From NCBI RefSeq assembly GCF_016755875.1, contig NZ_BNED01000003.1, positions 186,001-250,000 of the forward strand: 64,000 bases of DNA, read 5' to 3'. Below are positions 26,970 to 37,778 of this stretch, in pieces (within the stretch, counting starts at the first letter, position 1; each line of letters begins with the position of its first letter). The notes under the pieces were generated by a model. The model was given only the letters and a program-made list of their open reading frames with translations, was not told where the DNA came from and did not search any database. The position numbers and the translations under genes are program-made. Origin of the DNA: Streptomyces spororaveus (lineage in GTDB: Bacteria > Actinomycetota > Actinomycetes > Streptomycetales > Streptomycetaceae).

Positions 26970-27971
26970 GTGGAGGTGAACAGCGGCAGCGGCCTCGCAT
27001 CGTGGGAACGGTTGCCTGGCTACGTCTTCCGGCCGTACCGCGGCCACGACGACCATGACGCGATGGCCGCTGTGCGGCTCGGCTGCGCGCAGCGGGACCG
27101 GATCGACGCCCGCTCGGTTGTGGAAGGAATCCCGACGGCAGCCGAGATCGCCGAAGCCTCCGCCAACCTCGATGCCCCATCCCGGAACCAGGTCTTGGTG
27201 GAGCACGACGGTGGCGTCGTCGGCTACTCGACGATCAGGTGGTGGCAGGAGCGAGACGGAACGTGGTTGTACCTGCACCGCGGCTACCTGCTGCCCGAGT
27301 ACCGCGGCCAGGGCATCGGCTCAGCCATGCTCAACTGGGCGGAAAGCCGTATCCGCCGGCTCGTGCAGCAGCATGGAACCACACGGACGGCTGTGTTCGG
27401 CGCGAACGCCATGGCCTCTGAACAGGACGCAACGGCGCTGCTGCTCGAATCGGGATACCGGCGTGTCTTCAGCCTGATAGAGCTGGAGTTGGCCGCTCTC
27501 CGACGACTCCCCGACCCCGACGGAGAGGCGTTGCCGGCCGGCATCCGAGTCGGTGCGGTCGGTCCGAGCAGCTACCGCGCGGCCTGGAAGACGGTCGTCG
27601 ATTCGTATGCGCATGCCGCCTTCACCGAGAGGTGGACGTTCGAGAGCTTCCTCGCCACTGCCGACCCGACCTGCTGGCGGGCTGGTTGGGACGGGGAAGA
27701 CATGGCCGGGGTCGCCCTGTGCTCCATCCGTCGGCAGGACCCCACTGTGGGCGAAGTAGAAGAATTGAGCGTCCGGGCAGAGTCGAGGCGTCTGGGTCTT
27801 GGGCGGGCCCTGCTGCTGGACGGGTTGCGATGTCTTCGCGAACACGGAGCAGAGACCGCTCGTTTGTACACCGGGACCGCGAATCCGCACCGGTCCTACG
27901 ACCTCTACGAGAGCGTAGGGTTCCGGCGCCAGAACGAGTACGTCCGCTACCGCAAACCAATCGCCGCCTGA
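26970..27971 (+). CDS. Tandem-GNAT acetyltransferase, mycothiol-synthase-like architecture
   Basis: This is a 333-residue protein if read from a GTG at 26970 (GGGGG upstream); the frame is open from 26856. It contains two GNAT domains. The first has GYLLPEYRGQGIGSAMLNWA (acetyl-CoA loop RGQGIG). The second has VEELSVRAESRRLGLGRALL (RRLGLG), followed by LYTGTANPHRSYDLYESVGF. Two GNAT halves occur in mycothiol synthase MshD, but the sequence does not carry enough MshD-specific signs to name it. It may acetylate a small amine or antibiotic. Confidence 0.82.
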   Translation: MEVNSGSGLASWERLPGYVFRPYRGHDDHDAMAAVRLGCAQRDRIDARSVVEGIPTAAEIAEASANLDAPSRNQVLVEHDGGVVGYSTIRWWQERDGTWLYLHRGYLLPEYRGQGIGSAMLNWAESRIRRLVQQHGTTRTAVFGANAMASEQDATALLLESGYRRVFSLIELELAALRRLPDPDGEALPAGIRVGAVGPSSYRAAWKTVVDSYAHAAFTERWTFESFLATADPTCWRAGWDGEDMAGVALCSIRRQDPTVGEVEELSVRAESRRLGLGRALLLDGLRCLREHGAETARLYTGTANPHRSYDLYESVGFRRQNEYVRYRKPIAA

Positions 27972-28059
27972 TCCGACAGAGGCGCATGCGTAGCGCCTTG
28001 GCGGTGCGGCTTCCCGGACATCGAGGCTGGCTGTCATTGCTGGATCGAGGACCGGTCGG

Positions 28060-28491
28060 TCAGCGGTACCAGTCCTCACCCGGTTGCGCCAGCGCCTTTC
28101 GAAGGTACTCCGCCAGACTCGACGCCACCCAGGTCCGGCTGTCGTTCTCGTGGTCCCAGACGAAGACATCGGGGCGCACCGGCAGAATCGGAAGGGCGAA
28201 TTGGTCTCCACCGCCGTTGTCCCCGACGAAGAGGAGAGCATCGAACGGCATGTACAGGTGCTTCACGTCCTCCCTCGTTCGGAACTCCTGGTTGGTCCGG
28301 GCGATTTGCTCTGCGCTCCAGACGATATCCGTGCCGTCTGCGTCCATCACACCGTTGGATTCACGAAGCAGTGTTCGCAGGTCGGCTGGCAACGCTGCTC
28401 CCAGCAAGCGTTCTGCGTCGAGCAAGTCCTGCTCGGACGCAGGGTCCGCTCCATCTACGCCGTCGTACTGCTCCACGATTTCACGCCACAT
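28060..28491 (-). CDS. SMI1/KNR4 (SUKH) family protein
   Basis: This 143-residue protein starts at the ATG at 28491 behind GGAGGA. It has the SUKH pattern: EQDLLDAERLLGAALPADLR then TLLRESNGVMDADGTDIVW, MPFDALLFVGDNGGGDQFAL and VFVWDHENDSRTWVASSLAE. SUKH proteins are often immunity proteins for contact-dependent or polymorphic toxins. No toxin gene is adjacent, so it looks like an orphan immunity protein. Confidence 0.88.
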   Translation of the reverse strand: MWREIVEQYDGVDGADPASEQDLLDAERLLGAALPADLRTLLRESNGVMDADGTDIVWSAEQIARTNQEFRTREDVKHLYMPFDALLFVGDNGGGDQFALPILPVRPDVFVWDHENDSRTWVASSLAEYLRKALAQPGEDWYR

Positions 28492-29209
28492 GTGTCCTCC
28501 ACGGATGCATCGTTCACACCAGGGTTCTCGGCCCCGATCACCCCGACACCGGCGCCACACGCCGGGTGCTCGGGCTGATCATCCGAGGATCACGGCCGGC
28601 CGCGGTCGTCGGCGTTCCATCGGGTCAAGAGCTTCCGCATTCATGATCAACTCATATCAGGTCACGCAGGGAGGAGGAAGACCCGACCGCGCTGCGGCCC
28701 GGTTCCGGGGGCCGGGCTCCCTGGAGCCGCACCATCCACGTGCCGGCCCACAGGAGTTGTGCCGGAACCCGATCCGTCGTGCAAAGCCAGCCGCGGCGGC
28801 GGGGATCCGGCCGAGCGGGACAGTGCCCAGGACGGAGCCGCATGTTCCGGCCGCCTCGTCGGCGGGCAAGGGTGGCGGCCCGCCCGTTCAGGCGAGTTCG
28901 GCGTGCACGATGCACGAGCCCGGCGCAGTCTGTGGGCGCCTGACACCGCCCTCACCCACTCGCCCCGCGCCAGGCCCGTCGCAGGCATCGTGGCGTTGGG
29001 CGACCACGTTCCGTGGGGCGGATGTCCGCACACGACGTTGCGGCCGCTGGGGGGGGTGGCGGCTGAGCCTGTTCGCGTGCGCGGACTGTTCGCCGTCGCC
29101 CACTCCGACCACCGCAACCGCACCGCCGGACGCGGGCCTTGCACGCCTGCCTGCGCCGGCACAACGCCAACCCCCGCCATCTGGCTCACGACTCCATGCT
29201 GCTGCTCGC
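28492..29209. other. Region without a supported gene
   Basis: Both strands have open frames but compositions are poor. One plus-strand stretch near 29139 reads ACLRRHNANPRHLAHDSMLL, which could be a fragment of a lost gene. I would not annotate a gene here. Confidence 0.4.
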
Positions 29210-29857
29210 TCACGCCAGGCCGAAGCATGGCAGGCACTGCGTCAGCCCTTCCACTTTCACGGGCACCAGTTGGTGTCGTTGCCACCGTTCAGCCGTGAGG
29301 CGGAGCCTGTGCAGGACGGCGGGCTCGGAGCGTACGACATGACGCTCGATGCCGTCCTCGCGATAGCCGAGCTTGCGCGAAACCGCCAGCGAGGCAGCAT
29401 TGTCCGCATACGCACCAGAGACAGCATGCTGTGCGCCGAGTCCGGCGAAGGCCAGGTGGAGGACAGCCGCGCGCATCTCGGTCCCCAGGCGCTGCCGTTG
29501 GTAGGCCCTGCCCAGCCAGGAGCCCGTGCCGACTTCACGGCGGACCGAGAAGTCCCTGGCACCGATGCCCTGGGTACCCACGACGGTCCCGTCGCGTACG
29601 GCCACCAGGTTCAGCTCCCACTTCTCCGGCCGCCACTCGCCCCAGCGGCTCCAGTGGTACTGCAGGACACTCCGAGCACGCTGTTCGGGCTCGACGTCGG
29701 TCCATGCCGCGGTGAAGGGCTGCACCGCGGGGTCGTGTACACCCTCGGCGGCCAGCGAAGCCAGCGCGGCGAGATCGTCCAGGTTCGGCAACCGCAGCTC
29801 CAGACGCGGCGTGGTCAATCGCAGGCCCGCAAGCGGCCAGTGGGTCAGCAGGGTCAT
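29210..29857 (-). CDS. GNAT-family acetyltransferase, RimJ/RimL type
   Basis: This 215-residue protein has the RimJ/L layout: LTTPRLELRLPNLDDLAALA at the start, VAVRDGTVVGTQGIGARDFS in the core, then GSWLGRAYQRQRLGTEMRAA (acetyl-CoA loop) and SGAYADNAASLAVSRKLGYR near the end. Members acetylate ribosomal proteins or small amines. A leading ATG at 29857 is used. It is isolated. Confidence 0.87.
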   Translation of the reverse strand: MTLLTHWPLAGLRLTTPRLELRLPNLDDLAALASLAAEGVHDPAVQPFTAAWTDVEPEQRARSVLQYHWSRWGEWRPEKWELNLVAVRDGTVVGTQGIGARDFSVRREVGTGSWLGRAYQRQRLGTEMRAAVLHLAFAGLGAQHAVSGAYADNAASLAVSRKLGYREDGIERHVVRSEPAVLHRLRLTAERWQRHQLVPVKVEGLTQCLPCFGLA

Positions 29858-30237
29858 GACCAGGGATTCTTCTCACCTCAAGCCATCGCGACCACTGGAT
29901 TTCCGAGGGCGCGTGGCGGATCCGGATCCCTGCACCCCGACCCGGTGGACCTGTGCGGGCACGGGGCGCCGGCGGGCACGACCTTGGCGGATGTCGCGGC
30001 CTCGGCCCGGCGGACTGTGCCGGCACTTCCGTCCCCGGGATGCTATTCGGCCACTGCCGTCGGTGCCGGCCGGGCAGAGTCCGGCGGTGAGTCGCAGCTG
30101 GGCGGGGGTGCCGGGTTTGCTTGCGGCCCCGCAAGCGTGCACACTTGCGCGAATTCCGGCCGGGCGCAGCGTCGCACCCTCATGACGGATGTACCCGGAA
30201 CCAACACCCGGGTCATCAGCAAGCCACACTGGAGCAC
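29858..30237. other. Intergenic region upstream of the sigma-factor gene
   Basis: I see no gene in these 380 bases. They would contain the promoters of the divergent GNAT and sigma-factor genes. Confidence 0.45.
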
Positions 30238-31875
30238 GTGTTGAGTACACCGGGTAGTGCCCGTCAGCAGCATCTCCGAGACCTCAGCGACGGGGAACTG
30301 TGTGCCCTGCTGCGCGGGCACACCTCGGAGTCCGACGCGGCGGCCAGCGTCGTGATGGACGAGGTGTTCGCCCGTCACCATCCCTCGGTGCTCGCCTACG
30401 CGCGCACCTGCTGCCGGGACCTGTCCACCGCCCAGGATCTCGCCGCCGAGGCCTTCGCCCGTACCTACCGTGCCATTGCCTGGGGGGCCGGGCCCGAGTA
30501 CGCCTGGCGGCCGTACCTGCTGACCTGCGTGCGCCGCCTGGCGGCCACATGGGCGCGGGAAGCCTCCCGTACACGGCTGTCCGACGACTTCGAGGAATGG
30601 GCCGCCCAACTCTCGGACGGCCAGGACACCGAGGACGCCGTCTTCTCCGCGGAGGAGGGGTCGCTGGTCCTGCGCGCCTACCGGTCCCTGCCGGAACGCT
30701 GGCAGGCCGTGCTGTGGCACTCCGTCGTCGAACACGAACCGGCGGCCGAGACGGCGGCACGCCTGGGGATATCGGCGGGTGGCGTCGGATCACTGGTCTC
30801 GCGTGCGCGGGAAGGCTTGCGGGAGGCGTACCTGCGCGCGCACCTGGACCAGACCGCGAGCGACGAGTGCAAGTACTACGGAGGGCAGATCGCCGCACGG
30901 CTGCGCCGACCGCGCACGCGCCTCACCCGGGACCTGAACCGCCACCTCCAGGGGTGCGACGACTGTGCGCGGGCCGAGCGCGACCTGCGCGATGTCAACG
31001 GCCGTCTGGGCGTGCTGCTGCTGGGTGGCATCCTGCTGTGGAACCCTGCCTCCTTCCTGGAGGCCCTGGGCGGGGGCGGCATCCAGCTCGCCGCCGGCAC
31101 GCTGAACGGGACGCAGCTCGTCGGATCGAAGGTCGGCGCCGTGAAATGGGCCGCTACGGCAGCCGTGGTCGGAACGGCGGCCACCGTGGTCGTCCTGCTG
31201 CCGGCCGACTCCGAGAGCAGCAGGTCCGGCCAGGTGGCGGCTCCCGCCAGTACCTCCGCGGCCCCGGAGGGCCCACTTCCGGAGACCGCACCGATCGTCG
31301 CCATCGGCCCGGCGGCCTTCGCCACGGCCCCGGCCACATCACTGCCTTCCGCCTCCACGTCCGTCTCGGCCTCCGCCGTGCCGCCCTCCGTGTCGCCCTC
31401 CGTGTCGCCCTCGACGGAAGGCACCGGCTCCGCCCTGGTCAACCTGGCCTCGGGACTGTGCGTGGGTCTCGGCGGCGCCGGTTCCGACGGCCCGTTGCAG
31501 CTGGAGAAGTGCACCGGAAAGTCCCGACAGGGATGGCAGCGGATCCCTGCCCTTCAGAACACCTACCAACTCCGCAACGCGGACACCGGCACCTGCCTGG
31601 ACGGAACCACCGGCGGCGGGAATGTCGTACAGGTGACCCTGCGCGCCTGCCGGACCGGCGCGGACCGCATGACGCAACTCTGGCGGTTCGAGCCGGAGGC
31701 ACGAACGGGCGGGTACCGCGTCTGGTTCGTGCCGAAGGTCTGGCACAGCGACTACGCCAACCATCTGCTGGGCCCGCGGAACTGGCCGAAGGCCGACCCG
31801 CCGCGTCCGGGATCGGACCTGGTCCACCTGCCCAATTACTACAACTCGGCCAACATGCTCTTCGCCCTGAGGTGA
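30238..31875 (+). CDS. ECF-type sigma factor fused to a zinc-finger anti-sigma-like segment, membrane helices and a ricin-type lectin domain
   Basis: This 545-residue protein starts at a GTG at 30238 (or TTG 30241) behind GGAG. Residues about 15-105 form the sigma-2 region (FARHHPSVLAYARTCCRDLS, AQDLAAEAFARTYRAI) and about 140-200 sigma-4 (LPERWQAVLWHSVVEHEPAA, LGISAGGVGSLVSRAREGL). Then comes a ZAS-like zinc motif, His236-Cys240-Cys243 (NRHLQGCDDC), hydrophobic stretches near 258-275 and 302-323, and a Ser/Pro/Ala linker with SVSPSVSPS. The C-terminal about 145 residues (LVNLASGLCVGLGGAGSDGP, LQLEKCTG, ADTGTCLDG) look like a ricin B lectin fold. Sigma factor and sensor would thus be one membrane-bound polypeptide, able to release transcriptional activity after external glycan sensing or proteolysis. 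The last point is inference. Confidence 0.85.
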   Translation: MLSTPGSARQQHLRDLSDGELCALLRGHTSESDAAASVVMDEVFARHHPSVLAYARTCCRDLSTAQDLAAEAFARTYRAIAWGAGPEYAWRPYLLTCVRRLAATWAREASRTRLSDDFEEWAAQLSDGQDTEDAVFSAEEGSLVLRAYRSLPERWQAVLWHSVVEHEPAAETAARLGISAGGVGSLVSRAREGLREAYLRAHLDQTASDECKYYGGQIAARLRRPRTRLTRDLNRHLQGCDDCARAERDLRDVNGRLGVLLLGGILLWNPASFLEALGGGGIQLAAGTLNGTQLVGSKVGAVKWAATAAVVGTAATVVVLLPADSESSRSGQVAAPASTSAAPEGPLPETAPIVAIGPAAFATAPATSLPSASTSVSASAVPPSVSPSVSPSTEGTGSALVNLASGLCVGLGGAGSDGPLQLEKCTGKSRQGWQRIPALQNTYQLRNADTGTCLDGTTGGGNVVQVTLRACRTGADRMTQLWRFEPEARTGGYRVWFVPKVWHSDYANHLLGPRNWPKADPPRPGSDLVHLPNYYNSANMLFALR

Positions 31876-31964
31876 CCGCCCGCGCGGGCGGTGCCGTGTG
31901 ACGGTCGTCGCAGTGGGCTGACTCCGGTCCGTCCACTGTCAGACCCTTGACGTACCGTCCGTAC

Positions 31965-32159
31965 ATGAACCTGAACGATCGGCAGGACGTAGGCGCGGCC
32001 TTCGGAGCGGTGATCCTCGGCGGTACGGTGAGCGAGGAGGCACCCCCGCACGACTCACCCCTCGGGCGCGTGCGCGCGTTCGTCGCCGAGCACGGGGAAG
32101 GGGCGCTCCGGCCCGAGCACATCAAGGCTGCGCAGGAGGGACGCCCCCTGCTCCCGTGA
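31965..32159 (+). CDS. Possible small hypothetical protein
   Basis: A 64-residue open frame starts at an ATG at 31965 and reads NLNDRQDVGAAFGAVILGGT, then SPLGRVRAFVAEHGEGALRP. The composition is protein-like, but there is no clear ribosome site. It ends before two strong hairpins. Confidence 0.38.
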   Translation: MNLNDRQDVGAAFGAVILGGTVSEEAPPHDSPLGRVRAFVAEHGEGALRPEHIKAAQEGRPLLP

Positions 32160-32203
32160 AGCGCGAACGCCACACCGCGCGAACCCCACGCCGAGGCACT
32201 GCA

Positions 32204-32240
32204 CCGGCGTGCCGGCGCGGCAGGGGCGCCGGCACGCCGG
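32204..32240. terminator. Long hairpin between convergent genes
   Basis: A 15-bp perfect stem (32204-32218 with 32226-32240) has a 7-base loop. It lies after the plus-strand small gene and downstream of the minus-strand gdhA, and may stop transcription from both sides. Confidence 0.7.
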
Positions 32241-32296
32241 ACGGCGCCCTGTCCGCGGTGCCGGCTGCCCATCGGCCTCACCCGCCGCCCGCGGGT

Positions 32297-32318
32297 GCCC
32301 CGCCGGTTCCGGCGGGGC
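32297..32318. terminator. Hairpin downstream of gdhA
   Basis: A 10-bp stem GCCCCGCCGG (32297-32306) with its complement at 32309-32318 has a very short central loop; it lies 60 bp beyond the gdhA stop on the minus strand. Confidence 0.55.
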
Positions 32319-32377
32319 GCCTTCCACGAGCGCAGCGGGGACCGCCCGGCTCGGCCGAGCGTGGTGTGACCGTGGGA

Positions 32378-34499
<2,122 letters not shown>

Positions 34500-34703
34500 G
34501 GGCGTTCCCTTCGTCAGTCGCTTCGCACGGGAGACCGGAGGGACGCTCCGAATGTGACAACGCCGCCGCGTGGCGGCCGGGTAGCGGCCGACGTCTGCGC
34601 GGGTTGCCCCTTTATCGAGTGTTTTGTGGGGCAGGCTGGTTCCCGCCAGGAGCGTCAGCACACGGTCGGCCCCGGCCGGTCCTCGACAGGCAGGAGCAGA
34701 GCC

Positions 34704-37700
34704 ATGGCGGAGAGCCCCGAGGTGTCCGACAGCCCCGCGCAGCCGCCCCCGCGCGACTGCGCCGACGAGCCGATCGCCGGGATCACGGCCGAGTTCGTGG
34801 GCGAGCGGATGGGGGACCGCGTCGCACGGGGGCAGGACCCCCTCCTGCGCCCGGTCTTCGTCAAGTTCCACGGCGCGGCCCGCGGTGTACTGACGGTCGC
34901 CCCCGACCTGCCCCCGGAGCTCTGCGTCGGTTTCCTCAGGGCCGCGGCCGAACAAGGCGGCCTGACCGCCTGGGTGCGCGTCTCCAGCGATACCCAGCCC
35001 GAGCGGCCCGACCTGCGCAGAACCGTCGGATGGGGCATCAAGCTGTTCGGCGTGCCGGGGCCGAAACTGCTCCAGGACGACACCCGGGCCGACACACAGG
35101 ACCTCGTCCTGCAGAACCACGACGTCTTCTTCGTCGACACGGCCCGGGACATGTGCGAGTTCCAGCTGGACCAGGCGGCGTACCAGCAGCAGCACCCCCT
35201 CACCCGGCAGATCCTCGCGGACATGCGCAAGCCCGTCGAGAGCACGCTCACGTCGACGTACTGGGGCGTGCTGCCGTACGCCTTCGGGCCGGACCGGCAC
35301 GTGAAGTACAAGCTCGTCCCGGCCGGCTGCGCGGACGGCGACCCCCGGGCGGTGCCGCCGGACGAGGACCCCTCCTTCCTGCGCGGGGACCTGCGCCACC
35401 GGCTGGCCGCCGGCCCGGCCGCCTTCGACCTGCTGCTCCAGTTCCGGACGGATCCGGACCGTATGCCGCTGGACCGGGCCACCGTGCGCTGGGAGGAGAG
35501 CGAGAGCGCGCCCGTGAGAGTGGCGCGGCTGACTCTGCATCAGCAGGACACGGCGGCACGGGGGCAGGAGGAGTACGGGGACAACCTCGCCTTCAACCCC
35601 TGGCACAGCCTGTCCGAGCACGAGCCCGTCGGCAGCATGGCCGAGGCCCGCAAGGTCGTCTACCGCGCGTCGGCGGCCCGGCGGCGCGACGCCAACGGCA
35701 TTCCGGCGGCGGAGCCCGGTCCCGCGCGGCCGTCGGCCGCCGAACCGCACGGACGCGACACCCGGATCGTACGGGCCGCGGTGCACCCGGCGATCGGGGT
35801 GGCGCGGGTCGGCGACAGCGCGGAGGAGTTCTTCCTCGCCCCGGAGGTCGACGGGGCTCCCCCACCGGCCACCGGTACGTACAAGGACGCGAGCGGCGCG
35901 CTGAAGCGACAGGCGGTCCGGTTCCGGGTGTACGGCTACAACGCCGCCGGTGAGGCGGTGGCCGAGCTGACGGCGGACAACGCCGACCTGCGCTGGACCG
36001 TGGAGGTGGCCAACAAGAAGGCGGCCTGGTACCAGTTCCAGCTGGCCCTGGACATCCCCGAGGCGGCGCAGGCGCCCGCCACCACGCTGCGCAACCTCAC
36101 GACGGTGCCCGCCGGGGAGCGCGACCGGCTGGCGATCCGGCCCGGGCCCCGCTCGATCCGGGGCCGCGAGCGCGCGGGGAAGCCCGAGTACGCGTTCGAC
36201 ACGGGGACGTTCCTCGGGCATCCCGTCTACCTGGGCGAACTGCGCACCGACGAAGCCGGCCGCCTGCTGTTCCTCGGCGGGCGCGGGGTGTCCGCCTCGT
36301 ACCCCCCGGTCCAGGCGACGCACTTCGCCAACAACGACGGCTGGCACGACGACACCTGCGACGGGCCGGTCACCGCGCAGGTCCGCATCGACGGCAGGAG
36401 CGTCCCGGTCGATCCGGCCTGGGTGGTGGTCGCTCCCCCGAATTTCGCACCGGAGCTCACGTCGGTGCGCACGATGTACGACCTGATGTGCGACACCTTC
36501 GTGGCCGCGGGCATGCTGGCGCCGCCGGAGCGGGTCTCGTTCACCCACGACGTGCTGCCGGTGCTGCGCCGCCTGTGCGATCTGCAGTGGGTCAACCGCG
36601 GCTTCGCGGCCCTGTTCGGTCACGGTGGGCGCGAGCACTTCCTGGCACCCGGGCGACTGGCGGAGCTGGCCGGTCACGGTACGCGGCGCGACGAACTGCG
36701 GCAGCAGATCTGGGCGATGCTGCGGGATCCCGAGCGCGACGGGCTCTCCCCCGTGCCCTGGCCGCCGATCTACGGCGACTCGATGAGCGTGCGGCCGGTC
36801 TCCGAGCGCCAGCACCTGGCGCTCTCCCCGTTGCAGTACGGCATGCTGGCGCGCTGGGCCGCCGGGGACTTCGACGCCGACCATGATCCCGCGGCCACGC
36901 CGCCCACGGCGGCCCCGGGTTCCACCGCGCTGGACGGCCTGCCGCTCGCTCAGCGCCCGGCGGCCCTGGACCGGGCCGCCCTGTCGTACTGTCTGGCCGA
37001 CGCCTTCCACCCCGGCTGTGAGCTCTCCTGGCCGATGCGTCACGCCACCTTGTACTCCGCGCCCTTCCGGGTGCGCCACCGCGACCCCGCCCGGCCCGAA
37101 CCCGGTTACGGCTCCACGCTCACCCCGCAGGCGGTGCTCGCGATCGACGGTCCGCTGTACGCCCAGGAGCCGGGCGGTCTGACCCGCTGGATGGCCGTCC
37201 CCTGGCAGACCGACACCGCCCGCTGCCGCTCCGGGTACTACCTGGGCTTCGGGCCGCGGTACGACCCGTACCTGCCCACCTTCTGGCCTGCGCGGGTGCC
37301 CAACCACGTGCTGACGGAGGAGAACTACCGGACCGCCGTCGATCCCGCCGCCGACCCCGAGGAGCGTCGCACCGCCTTCGAGGACAGGGCGGTGTGGGAC
37401 AGATGGCTGCCCTCCGACCGCATCGCCCAGATGAACGCCATGGTCAAGGACTTCGGCAAGCTCGGCATCATCGCACGGCGTGAAGTCCCCACCGCGGATA
37501 CGGATACGGATAGGGACACCGATAGGGACACGGATACCGGCTCCGGTGACGTGGTGAGTCTCCCCGCGAGCATGCTGGTGGAGTCCGAGGTGGGGTTCCA
37601 TCCCGAAGAGGCTCCGCCCCCGCTGCGGAACCTCGTGTGCCTGCACGTGCCCGAGGCCGCCGATCCCGACGTGCGGGAGGAGGCGGTGGCCGCCGCCATC

Positions 37701-37778
37701 GCCGCGGCCGACCGGCCCGACGAGGAGGTGCTGGCGGGGTACTTCGAGAAGGTCGCCCGCTTCCCGGAGACACCGTGA
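34704..37778 (+). CDS. Fusion of a catalase-like heme domain and a LodA-type quinone (CTQ) amino-acid oxidase
   Basis: This 1024-residue protein starts at an ATG behind AGGAGCAG. Residues 1-345 resemble minimal catalases: His56 in VKFHGAARG, Asn138 in VLQNHDVFFVDTARD, NLAFNPWHSLSEHEP, and a proximal heme motif Arg316-x-x-x-Tyr320 (RKVVY). From residue 354 it is LodA/GoxA-like: RIVRAAVHPAIGVARVGDS, TADNADLRWTVEVANKKAAW and NDGWHDDTCDGPVTAQVRID. Candidate cofactor residues for cysteine tryptophylquinone are Cys772 (HPGCELSW) and Trp834 or Trp829 (RWMAVPWQ). LodA enzymes oxidise primary amines of amino acids, giving peroxide and ammonia, so the catalase half could remove that peroxide. The next gene, its likely maturation partner, overlaps by four bases. 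There is a short repeat TDTDRDTDRDTDTG near the C-terminus. Confidence 0.85.
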   Translation: MAESPEVSDSPAQPPPRDCADEPIAGITAEFVGERMGDRVARGQDPLLRPVFVKFHGAARGVLTVAPDLPPELCVGFLRAAAEQGGLTAWVRVSSDTQPERPDLRRTVGWGIKLFGVPGPKLLQDDTRADTQDLVLQNHDVFFVDTARDMCEFQLDQAAYQQQHPLTRQILADMRKPVESTLTSTYWGVLPYAFGPDRHVKYKLVPAGCADGDPRAVPPDEDPSFLRGDLRHRLAAGPAAFDLLLQFRTDPDRMPLDRATVRWEESESAPVRVARLTLHQQDTAARGQEEYGDNLAFNPWHSLSEHEPVGSMAEARKVVYRASAARRRDANGIPAAEPGPARPSAAEPHGRDTRIVRAAVHPAIGVARVGDSAEEFFLAPEVDGAPPPATGTYKDASGALKRQAVRFRVYGYNAAGEAVAELTADNADLRWTVEVANKKAAWYQFQLALDIPEAAQAPATTLRNLTTVPAGERDRLAIRPGPRSIRGRERAGKPEYAFDTGTFLGHPVYLGELRTDEAGRLLFLGGRGVSASYPPVQATHFANNDGWHDDTCDGPVTAQVRIDGRSVPVDPAWVVVAPPNFAPELTSVRTMYDLMCDTFVAAGMLAPPERVSFTHDVLPVLRRLCDLQWVNRGFAALFGHGGREHFLAPGRLAELAGHGTRRDELRQQIWAMLRDPERDGLSPVPWPPIYGDSMSVRPVSERQHLALSPLQYGMLARWAAGDFDADHDPAATPPTAAPGSTALDGLPLAQRPAALDRAALSYCLADAFHPGCELSWPMRHATLYSAPFRVRHRDPARPEPGYGSTLTPQAVLAIDGPLYAQEPGGLTRWMAVPWQTDTARCRSGYYLGFGPRYDPYLPTFWPARVPNHVLTEENYRTAVDPAADPEERRTAFEDRAVWDRWLPSDRIAQMNAMVKDFGKLGIIARREVPTADTDTDRDTDRDTDTGSGDVVSLPASMLVESEVGFHPEEAPPPLRNLVCLHVPEAADPDVREEAVAAAIAAADRPDEEVLAGYFEKVARFPETP

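Noticed and set aside
27632..30244. An 870-codon plus-strand open frame
   Set aside because: Very rich in Arg, Ser and Pro, it runs across the SUKH and GNAT genes on the other strand and has no domain.
37496..37540. GATACG/GATAGG repeats as a possible regulatory iteron
   Set aside because: They encode Thr-Asp/Arg-Asp repeats within the reading frame of the oxidase and look like a linker.
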